This document shows positions 13,761 to 20,988 of a stretch of 43,392 nucleotides of DNA, one piece after another; the first letter of the stretch is position 1; each line of letters opens with the position of its first letter. The notes under the pieces were generated by a model that searched no databases, was not told the DNA's origin, and was given only the letters and a program-made list of their open reading frames with translations. The stretch is from a virus. A program made the position numbers and the translations under genes. The stretch covers positions 1 to 43,392 of the IMG/VR virus record IMGVR_UViG_3300027793_000127; one strand, written 5' to 3'.

Positions 13761-14308
13761 TGCCTACACCCACCCCCATCCACCCCACCTATATCCCCGA
13801 CTTGTTCCGTGTGTCCCGAGAGGAAGCCGACGCGATCCGGCATCCGTACCGGCACTTCTACAAGTACCTCAAGGGGTTCTGCAGCCTGCGCAAGCCCACT
13901 GCTGCAGCTACTGACTTCGTCGTAGCCAAGGGAGAGATACAGGATGCATGTGCATGCCTTATGCGCATGCCCAGGTACGCAGCCACGGCCCACCTCAAGC
14001 GTCCGTTCGCAACCATCTTCAACGAGGACGTGTTCTTCCGTCTGATTCGCTCTTCTTCTGCCTCTTCACCGACTCCCTCGGACGAGGACTGCGACAACTT
14101 CTATCTGGCAACGATGATGCTGGTGGACTTCGTCATGGGCAGTGGTGAGGGTAGCGACTGGGACTGGCAACTCCATTCATATGTACGCCCTTGGGGCCCA
14201 CAGAACGCCAGCTTCGCCATCTCCATCACTGCAGTCAAGCGCAAGTTGGACTGGTTTGTGTTCAGCAAAGCGCAAAACCGCAAGCAAAAGACACCACAAA
14301 TAGCTTGA
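13760..14308 (+). CDS. Hypothetical protein (182 aa)
   Basis: No family recognised. It begins with a Pro/Thr-rich tail (MPTPTPIHPTYIPDLF) and continues with a helical charged region including YRHFYKYLKGFCSLRKP and a Ser/Pro linker (SSSASSPTPSDEDCD). The C-terminal part is hydrophobic-aromatic (FYLATMMLVDFVMG, WDWQLHSYVRPWG). The ATG overlaps the preceding stop and is preceded by AGGAG. The last codons run into the -35 box of the next promoter, so this operon ends here. Confidence 0.7.
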   Translation: MPTPTPIHPTYIPDLFRVSREEADAIRHPYRHFYKYLKGFCSLRKPTAAATDFVVAKGEIQDACACLMRMPRYAATAHLKRPFATIFNEDVFFRLIRSSSASSPTPSDEDCDNFYLATMMLVDFVMGSGEGSDWDWQLHSYVRPWGPQNASFAISITAVKRKLDWFVFSKAQNRKQKTPQIA

Positions 14309-14346
14309 CAAGTACCCCTTTCTGTGGTACACTGAACTCTGTTCAG
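14305..14346 (+). promoter_or_regulatory. Promoter with palindromic operator for the MoxR/VWA module
   Basis: TTGACA (14305-14310), 17-bp spacer ending CTGTGG, TACACT (14328-14333), and CTGAAC-TCT-GTTCAG (14332-14346) across the start site. Apart from four differences in the spacer and three in the palindrome centre it repeats the promoter at 12726, so both units should answer to the same repressor. Confidence 0.88.
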
Positions 14347-14397
14347 GTCGAGTACAACCTGACACAACGACAACAACAAAACCAAGTTCGAATCCCT

Positions 14398-14412
14398 CCT
14401 CACATTGTGAGG
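14398..14412. promoter_or_regulatory. Palindrome CCTCACATTGTGAGG, copy 6
   Basis: Exact copy in the 5' untranslated region, 33 bp upstream of the ATG at 14446; the arrangement matches copy 4. Confidence 0.8.
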
Positions 14413-14445
14413 TTCTGTTTTCTCAAGCATCTGGAGCTAACTATC

Positions 14446-15519
14446 ATGGCTGAATCCATCGTTTCTCATACCGCCCCCGTCACTCTGGCTGAGGCGGCAA
14501 CCCTCATCGCTACCGTGCGTAGCAATCGTTTCCTGCTGGAGGGCGAACCCGGCATTGGCAAGTCTTCCATCCTGCGCACCATCGGGGAACTCACCGGTCT
14601 GCCGACCGTGTACATCGACGTACCCAATCTTGACCTTGGCGATATCGCCATGCCTGTGGTCGATCACAACACCAAGACGACCAAGTACTACCCCAACTCC
14701 CGCTTTGGTCTGCACGAGGGCAAGCCCGTGTGCATCATGCTCGACGAGTACACCAAGGGTGCAGGCCCGGTCAAGAACATGCTGCACCCCCTGCTGGAGG
14801 TGGTCAACCCCAGGCTCGGTGACTTGTCAGTGCACCCCGACTCGATCATCTTTCTTACTGGTAACCTCAGCACCGACGGTGTCGGTGACTCCATCCTCCC
14901 GCACACTGCGATGCGCCTTGTCCGTGTCGAGGTGGGTAAGCCTGCGGCCGACCCATGGGTGGAGTGGGCTGTTGCCAAGGGCACCATCGCCCCTGAGGTG
15001 ATCACCTGCGTGAGCAAGAACCCACAACTGCTGGCCTCATACCGTGACCCGTCCGAGCAGGGCAACGAGCTCATCTACAACCCCAAGCGGACGACCGGGT
15101 CCTACGTCACTCCACGTACGTTGGAGCTGGCAAGCAACATCATTACGCAGCGCCACAAGTTCACTCCCAATGCGCTCCTCGCTGCCCTGGCTGGCACGTT
15201 GGGTATGCCCGGTGCCCTGCTGATGAAGCGGTTCATTGACTATGCCGACCAGCTCCCTGACTGGCGCACCATCATCGCCGACCCGGAGAACACCCCTGTG
15301 CCTACGTCACCCGGTGCATGCAGCATCGTTGTGTTCGGTGCGATCCAGCGCATCGACAAGGACACGCTCAACCCATTCATGAAGTACTTGCAGCGTCTCC
15401 CCCATGAGTGGCAGGCTGCGTTCGCCATCAACCTTGCCAAGAACCCGCAGCGTCAGGCCATTGCGTTCCGCAGCGCAGCGTTCGCTGCGTGGATCTCCAA
15501 GAACGAGGACCTGCTGTAA
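14446..15519 (+). CDS. MoxR/CobS-type AAA+ ATPase (357 aa)
   Basis: AAA+ ATPase. Walker A EGEPGIGKSS (about 32-41), Walker B VCIMLDE (about 95-101), and a sensor 1-like segment SIIFLTGNLS. MoxR-family ATPases work with VWA-domain partners to remodel or insert metals into target proteins, and the next gene is a VWA protein, so the pair probably acts together. I start at the ATG with GGAGCTAAC upstream; the longer frame would cross the promoter and palindrome. A DNA or protein substrate cannot be read from the sequence. Similar ATPases annotated as CobS occur beside VWA and DUF3150 proteins on conjugative elements. Confidence 0.9.
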   Translation: MAESIVSHTAPVTLAEAATLIATVRSNRFLLEGEPGIGKSSILRTIGELTGLPTVYIDVPNLDLGDIAMPVVDHNTKTTKYYPNSRFGLHEGKPVCIMLDEYTKGAGPVKNMLHPLLEVVNPRLGDLSVHPDSIIFLTGNLSTDGVGDSILPHTAMRLVRVEVGKPAADPWVEWAVAKGTIAPEVITCVSKNPQLLASYRDPSEQGNELIYNPKRTTGSYVTPRTLELASNIITQRHKFTPNALLAALAGTLGMPGALLMKRFIDYADQLPDWRTIIADPENTPVPTSPGACSIVVFGAIQRIDKDTLNPFMKYLQRLPHEWQAAFAINLAKNPQRQAIAFRSAAFAAWISKNEDLL

Positions 15520-15521
15520 GC

Positions 15522-15536
15522 CCTCACATTGTGAGA
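15522..15536. promoter_or_regulatory. Palindrome variant CCTCACATTGTGAGA
   Basis: One mismatch at the last base. It lies two bases after the MoxR stop and 27 bp before the VWA gene start, with no promoter beside it. Confidence 0.65.
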
Positions 15537-15563
15537 CCCCTGCCGTTTTGATTTGGAGTTGTT

Positions 15564-16850
15564 ATGTTTACTCAAGAATCCAGTACCCAGACCCGTATCA
15601 CCCCTGAGCGCATGCTCCAACGTGCCACCGTGACGCTGATGCGCCACCCTCTGTTCGCTGAGTTGGCCCCTGCCCTGACCATCGGCACGGTCAAGGTTGA
15701 TGACAAGACCCCCACTGCCCGGACCAACGGGCGCGATGAGTGGTGGGGCGGTGCGTTCGTTCTGTCTCTGACCGAGCAAGAGCTGGCCTTCGTCAAGGCA
15801 CACGAGTGCATGCACAAGATCCTGCGCCACCTCATCACGTGGAAGAAGCTGCACGATGAGAACCATCAGTTGGCTAACGCTGCCTGTGACTACGTCATCA
15901 ACCTCATGCTGCGTGATCTCGACCCGCGTGGCGAGGTCATCTGTATGCCCCGTTACAAGGACGGCCCCAACAAGGGCAAGCCTATGGGCCTGCTCGATGA
16001 CAAGTACCGTGGCCTCAACGCCAAGCAGGTGTTCGACCTGCTCAAGCAGCAGCAGCAAGGTGAGGGGCAGGGCGGTGGCTCCGGTCAGGGTGAGCCTGGG
16101 CAACCCGGTGACACCGGCAACGGTGGCGGCAGTGGTGATGGGTTCGATGACCATGACTGGGACGGTGCGCAGTCTCTGTCTGCTGATGAGCAAGCCGACC
16201 TCGACCGTGACCTCGCCGACGCTGTCGCCCAAGGTGTAGCCAACGCCAAGAAGCTGCGCGGTGAGGGTGCCGGTGGTCTGGTGCGTACCCTGTCCGACCT
16301 GCTCAAGCCGCAGGTGGACTGGCGCAAGGAGCTGCGTGAGTACATCAAGACCATCGCTAGTGGCAAGGACGCATCCACATGGCGCAGGCCCAACCGTAGG
16401 TTCCTGCATCAGGACATCTATATGCCCACCCTCATCTCCGAGCGCATCGACCGTGTGCTTGTGGGTATCGACACATCAGGATCCATCAGCGACTTTGACT
16501 TGGCTGCGTTCCTATCCGAGGTGCAGGGTATCGCCGTCGAGGTCAAGCCCAAGAAGGTTGACCTGCTGTACTGGGACCACGTTGTGGCTGCGCATGAGGA
16601 GTACAACGAAGGTGCAGTGGAGCTGATGACTCAGTCAACCCGGCCTAAGGGTGGCGGTGGCACGTCTCCGTCCTGCGTCAGTACGTACATCAAGGACAAG
16701 CGCATCACCCCCGAGGTGATCATCATGCTGACCGACGGTGTCGTGGGCAGTGACTGGGGCCGCGACTGGCCTGTGCCTGTACTGTGGTGCATCAAGGGCA
16801 ACAACCGCGTCAATGCAGGGTACGGGAAAACCTTGCACATCAACGACTAA
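15564..16850 (+). CDS. DUF2201-like metallopeptidase plus VWA domain protein (428 aa)
   Basis: N-terminal zincin-like domain with H80-E-C-M-H84 and a downstream NAACDYVIN segment (D109 is a possible third ligand). A Gly/Gln-rich flexible linker (about 158-192) follows, then a helical region. The C-terminal VWA-like domain has a MIDAS-type VGIDTSGSIS near 300-309 and IIMLTDG near 390. This two-part design matches the DUF2201 (putative metallopeptidase plus VWA) family, the usual partner of MoxR ATPases. TTTGGAG precedes the ATG. I infer that ATPase and VWA protein form a chaperone-protease or remodelling complex; peptidase activity is predicted, not shown. Confidence 0.87.
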   Translation: MFTQESSTQTRITPERMLQRATVTLMRHPLFAELAPALTIGTVKVDDKTPTARTNGRDEWWGGAFVLSLTEQELAFVKAHECMHKILRHLITWKKLHDENHQLANAACDYVINLMLRDLDPRGEVICMPRYKDGPNKGKPMGLLDDKYRGLNAKQVFDLLKQQQQGEGQGGGSGQGEPGQPGDTGNGGGSGDGFDDHDWDGAQSLSADEQADLDRDLADAVAQGVANAKKLRGEGAGGLVRTLSDLLKPQVDWRKELREYIKTIASGKDASTWRRPNRRFLHQDIYMPTLISERIDRVLVGIDTSGSISDFDLAAFLSEVQGIAVEVKPKKVDLLYWDHVVAAHEEYNEGAVELMTQSTRPKGGGGTSPSCVSTYIKDKRITPEVIIMLTDGVVGSDWGRDWPVPVLWCIKGNNRVNAGYGKTLHIND

Positions 16851-16895
16851 CCCATTAAACTGTACTCTCAATTAATCAATCCACAGGAGCTAACC

Positions 16896-17744
16896 ATGTC
16901 TTACATCTCTTCGTCCGCTGTTCTGATCTCCCTCAACATCTCCTGCTGGCCCGCCAGCAAGGTGGACCGCGAGGCCACCGACAAGGTCAACACCGACGCC
17001 AACGCAGTGTCCAGTGCCGGTCAGGTGCGCAAGGATCTGTTCGCCGGTACGTCTTTGCGAAAGGATATTGAACGCAAGGCTGCGCGTATCCGTAACTTCT
17101 TCAGTACAAGCACCCTGCCCTGGGCTGACAAGGGTGAGCGCATGTTGCCCATGCCCCTGTTCATGGAAGTCAAGCAAACCATCGCACGTGAGAAGCGTGA
17201 GTACGATGAGATGTGCGAGATGTTCTTTGATGCGTACCCACAACTTGTGGCCGACGCACCGTCTCGCCTGGGCAAGTTCTACAAGGCCGAGGACTACCCT
17301 AGCCTTGATGAAGCGCGTAGCAAGTTCGGGTTCCGCTACACCATCACCCCTATGCCCGAGGCTGGTGACTTCCGTCTCGACGTAGCCAACGAGGAGCTGG
17401 CTGAACTCAAGGCGCAGTATGAGACTGCGTACCAGCAACGTCTGGCCGACGCTATGCGTGACCCGTGGGAGCGACTGCACACCATGCTCAAGGGCATGTC
17501 TGCCAAGCTTGCCGACACCGACGACAAGAAGCGGTTCCACGACACATTCGTCTCCAACCCCATCGAGTTGTGCAGCCTGCTGACCAAGCTCAACGTCACC
17601 AACGACCCCAAGCTGGAGGAGGCCCGCCGTCAGTTGGAGATGGCGATGGCCGGTGCCGACATCGAAGCAATCAAGGAAGCCCCCGAAGTGCGGGCAGATA
17701 TGAAGTCCAAGGTCGATGCGATCCTGGGCAAGTTTGACTGGTAA
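16896..17744 (+). CDS. DUF3150-like protein (282 aa)
   Basis: Mostly helical and charged. It opens with a beta-like segment (SAVLISLNISCWPASKVDREATDKV), followed by LPWADKGERMLPMPLFMEV and long helical pairs (about 165-210 and 230-280). The W-x-x-x-K start and the gene order after MoxR and VWA match DUF3150 proteins, which I know as companions of CobS/CobT-like pairs on conjugative elements. Role is probably as adaptor or substrate of the ATPase-VWA complex. CAGGAGCTAACC provides the ribosome site. The family call is from pattern and context. Confidence 0.7.
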   Translation: MSYISSSAVLISLNISCWPASKVDREATDKVNTDANAVSSAGQVRKDLFAGTSLRKDIERKAARIRNFFSTSTLPWADKGERMLPMPLFMEVKQTIAREKREYDEMCEMFFDAYPQLVADAPSRLGKFYKAEDYPSLDEARSKFGFRYTITPMPEAGDFRLDVANEELAELKAQYETAYQQRLADAMRDPWERLHTMLKGMSAKLADTDDKKRFHDTFVSNPIELCSLLTKLNVTNDPKLEEARRQLEMAMAGADIEAIKEAPEVRADMKSKVDAILGKFDW

Positions 17745-17769
17745 TCCATAACACAGAAGGAGCTACATC

Positions 17770-18693
17770 ATGGCCAAAATGTCCTTTGAGAAGTACACAT
17801 ACAACCCCAGCTACAACCTCTGGGGCCTGCCCTCGGTGATCATGGGCAAGCGCGAGGGCAAGTTCCTTGAGTCCAACTACTCCGAGAGCTGCCGCAACAT
17901 CCAGACCAACCATGCCTTGTACAAGACACTGCATAGGCTGGTGGCTAACAAGCCTGACTGGAAGTTTGAGATCCACGACACGGTGGTTGTGTACTCCCCC
18001 AGTGCTGATGAGCGCAAGCATGTCGCCTATCAGTTCAGGATCTGGGCCGGCAAGGTCATGCTCGGTGAGGTTGAGATCGTCACCCGTGGTGAGCGCGAGT
18101 ACATCCGTGTACACAACGACAAGATCCAGGCCGAGGTCAGGCGTGGCAAGGGCTACAACACGACCGACCCGGAGAAGGCCGAGAAGGAGATCCGGCGTAT
18201 GTTCATCACTCCTTCGTTGAATGAGAAGCTCAACAAGGAGATTGCGGCTACTACTGAAATCGTAGATGTCGTAGTTCAAAAGGCCACGGATAAGCGCAGC
18301 CAACTGTGGGCCAGCCTGGAGCCTGCGCGTACCAAGTTTGTACAGAGCAAGTTCGATGAGTTCGTATCTATGCTCACGACGGTCAACGATGTCACCAATG
18401 CAGCAGACTACAAGACTGCGACTGAAGAACGCTCGGTCATTCTTCGCATGCGTGACGCGTGGTCGCAACGCGATAGTGGTAAAGCCCTACTTGTGGTACT
18501 CGATGGTTCGCAGTACATTGTGCGTTATGCGTCCGAGGTCAAGCTTTTCGATGCCGACTCTGTGCCTGATGATGTGCGGGTCAAGGTCGGTATGCTGAAG
18601 CTTACAGAACCACAACAAGTGGTCGATGGCCTGGGCGTCAAGGTAAGCAACGAGGTGTTCATCGTTACCAACACCGACGTTGTGATGGAGTAA
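17770..18693 (+). CDS. Hypothetical fourth member of the MoxR/VWA module (307 aa)
   Basis: No family recognised. The N-terminal half is mixed alpha/beta with Tyr/Trp-rich start (MSFEKYTYNPSYNLWGLPSV) and a basic central part (REYIRVHNDKIQAEVRRGKG). The C-terminal half is helical, then ends with beta segments (LLVVLDGSQYIVRYASEV). The AGGAGCTACATC ribosome site resembles those of the other module genes and the gap to DUF3150 is 25 bp, so the four are one operon. A palindrome copy closes the unit. Possibly the module's target-recognition component, as it is the least conserved-looking part. Confidence 0.75.
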   Translation: MAKMSFEKYTYNPSYNLWGLPSVIMGKREGKFLESNYSESCRNIQTNHALYKTLHRLVANKPDWKFEIHDTVVVYSPSADERKHVAYQFRIWAGKVMLGEVEIVTRGEREYIRVHNDKIQAEVRRGKGYNTTDPEKAEKEIRRMFITPSLNEKLNKEIAATTEIVDVVVQKATDKRSQLWASLEPARTKFVQSKFDEFVSMLTTVNDVTNAADYKTATEERSVILRMRDAWSQRDSGKALLVVLDGSQYIVRYASEVKLFDADSVPDDVRVKVGMLKLTEPQQVVDGLGVKVSNEVFIVTNTDVVME

Positions 18694-18701
18694 TCCAGGG
18701 A

Positions 18702-18716
18702 CCTCACATTGTGAGG
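18702..18716. promoter_or_regulatory. Palindrome CCTCACATTGTGAGG, copy 7
   Basis: Exact copy with one extra pairing base on each side (GA...TC), followed by TTACTTTTCTTAG. As RNA it could form a stem before a T-rich stretch, so it may also weaken read-through at the module end. Confidence 0.8.
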
Positions 18717-18734
18717 TCTTACTTTTCTTAGAGC

Positions 18735-18763
18735 TATGCCAGTTCCCTATGCTGGCGACAGGA
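18735..18763. repeat. Distant copy of repeat B
   Basis: TATGCCAGTTC followed by CCTATGCTGGCGACAGG; GCCAG pairs with CTGGC. It shares the first 11 bases and hairpin form of the B repeats 6.5 kb away and lies in the leader of the small-gene operon. Confidence 0.55.
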
Positions 18764-18770
18764 GAGATAA

Positions 18771-18929
18771 ATGCCCAAGATCCAACTGATCAAACACGCT
18801 TTGCGTTTGTGGAACATCCCCTACGTTCCACGTGAAACAAACCGCGCCAACGCCCGCAAGTGGATTGCCTCAGTCGAAAGGCTCGGCGACCGCTGGCTGC
18901 TGGCTAAGAAGATTGGAAAGATTCAATGA
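18771..18929 (+). CDS. Small basic protein (52 aa)
   Basis: Starts MPKIQLIKHALRLWNIPY after AGGAGA and ends in an ATGA overlap with the next gene. The product is strongly basic (many Lys and Arg) with a Trp-containing helical C-terminus (WIASVERLGDRWLLAKKIG), suggesting nucleic-acid contact. No family recognised. First gene of the tightly packed small-gene operon. Confidence 0.7.
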   Translation: MPKIQLIKHALRLWNIPYVPRETNRANARKWIASVERLGDRWLLAKKIGKIQ

Positions 18930-19225
18930 AGCGAACCCCGTGGTTCGGCGCTCTGGAATGCCCAGTGCGTGAGGGTGTGTACGAAAGAAAGCTGTACGAC
19001 TACCACCAACGTGAGCCACTAGTTGTTTACGCCTACTGGGATACCAAGCAATGGTATGTCGGTGGGTATACGCCTGAAGAAGCCATGCTTCTTGCTGAGA
19101 AGTATGGCCCAACCATGACCCTGTACCGCGAATGGCGCGGGTTGCTGAAGGAGGATGAAGATGATGCATTGCACCGGCCCCTGCAATCAGGGGGACAAAC
19201 CTTGCCCGTGCCCGATGGCATGTGA
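18926..19225 (+). CDS. Hypothetical protein (99 aa)
   Basis: Aromatic-rich mixed alpha/beta protein (VVYAYWDTKQWYVGGYTPEEAM). The frame ends with a Gly/Gln/Pro tail that overlaps 65 bp of the next gene in another frame. The long overlap means the last 20 residues are set partly by the downstream gene. Function unknown. Confidence 0.65.
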   Translation: MKRTPWFGALECPVREGVYERKLYDYHQREPLVVYAYWDTKQWYVGGYTPEEAMLLAEKYGPTMTLYREWRGLLKEDEDDALHRPLQSGGQTLPVPDGM

Positions 19226-19331
19226 GCAGCCCAACTCCGATGAACTCGGCGTGTTCGAGATCCTCGGTAAGTTCATTGTTGGTGTCCTCGCCATGATTGG
19301 CCTGGGCGCTCTCGTGGGGTGGTTGGCATGA
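19161..19331 (+). CDS. Cys-rich single-span membrane protein (56 aa)
   Basis: Two ATGs at 19161/19164 follow AGGAGG at ideal spacing. The N-terminus carries a Cys cluster (CTGPCNQGDKPCPCPMAC) and the C-terminus one hydrophobic helix (FIVGVLAMIGLGALVGWLA). This C-x-G-x-C, Q-G, P-C, AC layout followed by a membrane span is familiar from small proteins of Burkholderia and enterobacterial phages, whose role is unknown. It ends in ATGA overlap with the next gene, which supports it. Confidence 0.75.
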   Translation: MMHCTGPCNQGDKPCPCPMACEQPNSDELGVFEILGKFIVGVLAMIGLGALVGWLA

Positions 19332-19510
19332 AGATCGAAGTAACTGAAGCAAGCGTTACGAACGACATGGGTGTCGTTGCCACGGTGTCCCTTGTCGATG
19401 GGGTCACCGTGAAGGTCAACATCAATCAGTACATCGGCTGGAACGACTGGATCGAAGTCTACGAAGCCATCAAGAAGATCATGATGCTGATGGAGGTGAA
19501 GAATGACTGA
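19328..19510 (+). CDS. Hypothetical protein (60 aa)
   Basis: Short beta-rich N-terminal part (MKIEVTEASVTNDMGVVATV) and a C-terminal helix (VYEAIKKIMMLMEV). I use the second Met at 19328 because it overlaps the preceding stop as ATGA, like the neighbouring genes. No family recognised. Confidence 0.65.
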   Translation: MKIEVTEASVTNDMGVVATVSLVDGVTVKVNINQYIGWNDWIEVYEAIKKIMMLMEVKND

Positions 19511-19760
19511 CGAAGAATTCCGGGCGTTATGCAACGTTTATGGCTTTGCCCCCAGCAGGGCACTGCGGGAATTGCTGGATACAGCAATTGGTCAGGCTGC
19601 TGTTGTGCGTAACTCCATCGCGTACATCAAGGAACTGGAGATGCTAAATCACCAAGCATTGGAGGCACTCAAGATGATGCGTGATAAGTATGGCGAGTAT
19701 GCCTGCCCCGCGTGTGACCACGCGGATGCTGCGATCTCTGCGTTGAAGGGGGTGAAATGA
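19503..19760 (+). CDS. Hypothetical protein with C-terminal Cys pair (85 aa)
   Basis: Helical N-terminal domain (EEFRALCNVYGFAPSRALRELL), a second helical region, and CPACDHADAAI near the end (C-x2-C-x2-H), which could bind zinc. Ribosome site GGAGGTGAAG; starts within the end of the previous gene. Function unknown. Confidence 0.7.
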   Translation: MTDEEFRALCNVYGFAPSRALRELLDTAIGQAAVVRNSIAYIKELEMLNHQALEALKMMRDKYGEYACPACDHADAAISALKGVK

Positions 19761-20041
19761 CACAACCAACTGCTCTTTTCCTAGCAGACATCCTTGAAGA
19801 CGCAGGCAAGCCAGCAGACATAGCAGAGAAATGCGCCACCGAACTGCGCCGCCTCCACGAAGCCCACGACTGGCAATACCGGATGGCCGGTGAACGACTG
19901 CGCAGGGTTGAGAAGTTGGAACGGCAGCGTGATGCGCTGCTGGAAGCTCTGCGCCCGTTTGTCACCATCGGCATCGGGTTTGACATGGAAGATGTTCGCA
20001 AGGCCCGCGCCGCCATCAAGAAAGCAGAGGAGAACACATGA
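19757..20041 (+). CDS. Hypothetical coiled-coil protein (94 aa)
   Basis: Two helical halves: ALFLADILEDAGKPADIAEK and a Arg/Glu-rich coiled coil (MAGERLRRVEKLERQRDALL) with an RKARAAIKKAEENT tail. This is a common layout of small phage early proteins (hypothetical, often beside replication genes). ATGA overlap on both sides. Function unknown. Confidence 0.75.
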   Translation: MTQPTALFLADILEDAGKPADIAEKCATELRRLHEAHDWQYRMAGERLRRVEKLERQRDALLEALRPFVTIGIGFDMEDVRKARAAIKKAEENT

Positions 20042-20133
20042 CCCGCATCCATTACTGGTGCCCGGTACATCGGGCGTATGTTTATGCCTTGGTGCCGACT
20101 GAGGTTGCGTTTACTTTGATGGGGTGGGTATGA
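20038..20133 (+). CDS. Very small protein (31 aa)
   Basis: MTRIHYWCPVHRAYVYALVP and a hydrophobic end. GAGGAG precedes the ATG and both ends show ATGA-type overlaps with neighbours, the main reasons to accept it. C-P-x-H could be half of a metal site. Function unknown. Confidence 0.55.
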   Translation: MTRIHYWCPVHRAYVYALVPTEVAFTLMGWV

Positions 20134-20591
20134 CAGCACTTAGAGAAGCCGCCCAGCAGGCCGCGCTGGCAGAGCCGCAGGAGCCGGACCTTTGGGGAGC
20201 AGGCTATGAGGCCGGGTATGCCGCAGGGATGGCAGAGCGCCCAGCAGAGCCGGTGCAGGAGCCGGTGGCGTGTTTACATGGGGGCAGCATGAACAGAGAT
20301 GACATCATCCGCATGGCGCGGGAGGCTTGGGACCGTGATACCGATCCTTGGCTGACGTATGAGCAGGCATTCCTTGAACGCTTCGCCCACCTCGTTTACG
20401 AGGCAACCTTCCGTGACGCGAACCTCGCCGCTTCAAGGACGATCTTGGATGCGGCAGTTCTGGAAGAACGTGAGGCGTGTGCGAAGGTGTGTGATTCTGA
20501 GGCTGCAAGGTTAAATTCGATTTGTGAGGCACGACCTGCGTTGGTTGCTGGAATCTGCGCCGCCGCCATCCGCGCAAGGGGAGAGAAATGA
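20130..20591 (+). CDS. Small phage early protein, apparently composite (153 aa)
   Basis: The first 50 residues are Ala/Glu/Pro-rich (EAAQQAALAEPQEPD, GYEAGYAAGMAERPAEP). The rest (from MNRDDIIRMAREAW) resembles a widespread small phage protein type that ends EREACAKVCDSEA...IRARGEK. An internal ATG at 20289 could start that part alone. The next gene is a shorter relative (DLLRMAIEAGF...IRARSTS), so this is a local duplication. Function unknown. Confidence 0.7.
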   Translation: MTALREAAQQAALAEPQEPDLWGAGYEAGYAAGMAERPAEPVQEPVACLHGGSMNRDDIIRMAREAWDRDTDPWLTYEQAFLERFAHLVYEATFRDANLAASRTILDAAVLEEREACAKVCDSEAARLNSICEARPALVAGICAAAIRARGEK

Positions 20592-20809
20592 ACAACGATC
20601 TTCTTCGTATGGCAATAGAAGCTGGGTTTGAGCATGACCCCGCAGACGGAAACAACATATATTTTTCAGACGGGTACTGGACAAAAGAACTTGCACGTTT
20701 TGCCGCTCTTGTCCGGGCTGATGAACGCGAGGCCATCATTGACATTGTGGCTATGCATGGCGGCAGTGTTGAGATTGAAGCAGCCATCCGCGCAAGGAGT
20801 ACCTCATGA
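20588..20809 (+). CDS. Small phage early protein, paralogue of upstream gene (73 aa)
   Basis: MNNDLLRMAIEAGFEH then FAALVRADEREAIIDIV and a C-terminal IEAAIRARS repeat the plan of the preceding protein (MNRDDIIRMAREAW, EREACAKV, AAIRARG). ATGA overlaps at both ends. Function unknown; a small helical protein. Confidence 0.75.
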   Translation: MNNDLLRMAIEAGFEHDPADGNNIYFSDGYWTKELARFAALVRADEREAIIDIVAMHGGSVEIEAAIRARSTS

Positions 20810-20988
20810 GATACGAAGCCCAAGACTTCGCCCGCTGTGCGGGTAACCCCGCTTTCGGCTACTGCAAGAACTGCTTGCGAAGCAACGCCCCCGTGCACCC
20901 TGACGCGACACGCAGTGTCTGGCTTGGTGTTTGGGTTATGGAAGATGAACGCTGTCCCAGCTTTACGGAGAAAAAGGAGGATGTTTAG
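20806..20988 (+). CDS. Small Cys-containing protein (60 aa)
   Basis: Contains CAGNPAFGYCKNCLRS (C-x8-C-x2-C) and a later Cys (ERCPSF), a plausible zinc site. Trp-rich middle (SVWLGVWVMED). This layout is familiar from small proteins near replication genes in betaproteobacterial phages. Its stop codon overlaps the start of the next gene. Confidence 0.7.
   Translation: MRYEAQDFARCAGNPAFGYCKNCLRSNAPVHPDATRSVWLGVWVMEDERCPSFTEKKEDV

Noticed and set aside
14385-14412. tRNA T-arm-like GTTCGAATC
   Set aside because: No acceptor stem, D-arm or anticodon arm can be drawn around it; the bases belong to the leader before a palindrome copy.
15453-16409. Long minus-strand frame (318 aa) opposite the VWA gene
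   Set aside because: Antisense shadow in GC-rich coding DNA; Leu/Gly/Thr-rich, no motif and no ribosome site.
17671-18468. Minus-strand frame (265 aa) opposite the DUF3150 and 307-aa genes
   Set aside because: Antisense shadow; no start signal and no family resemblance.
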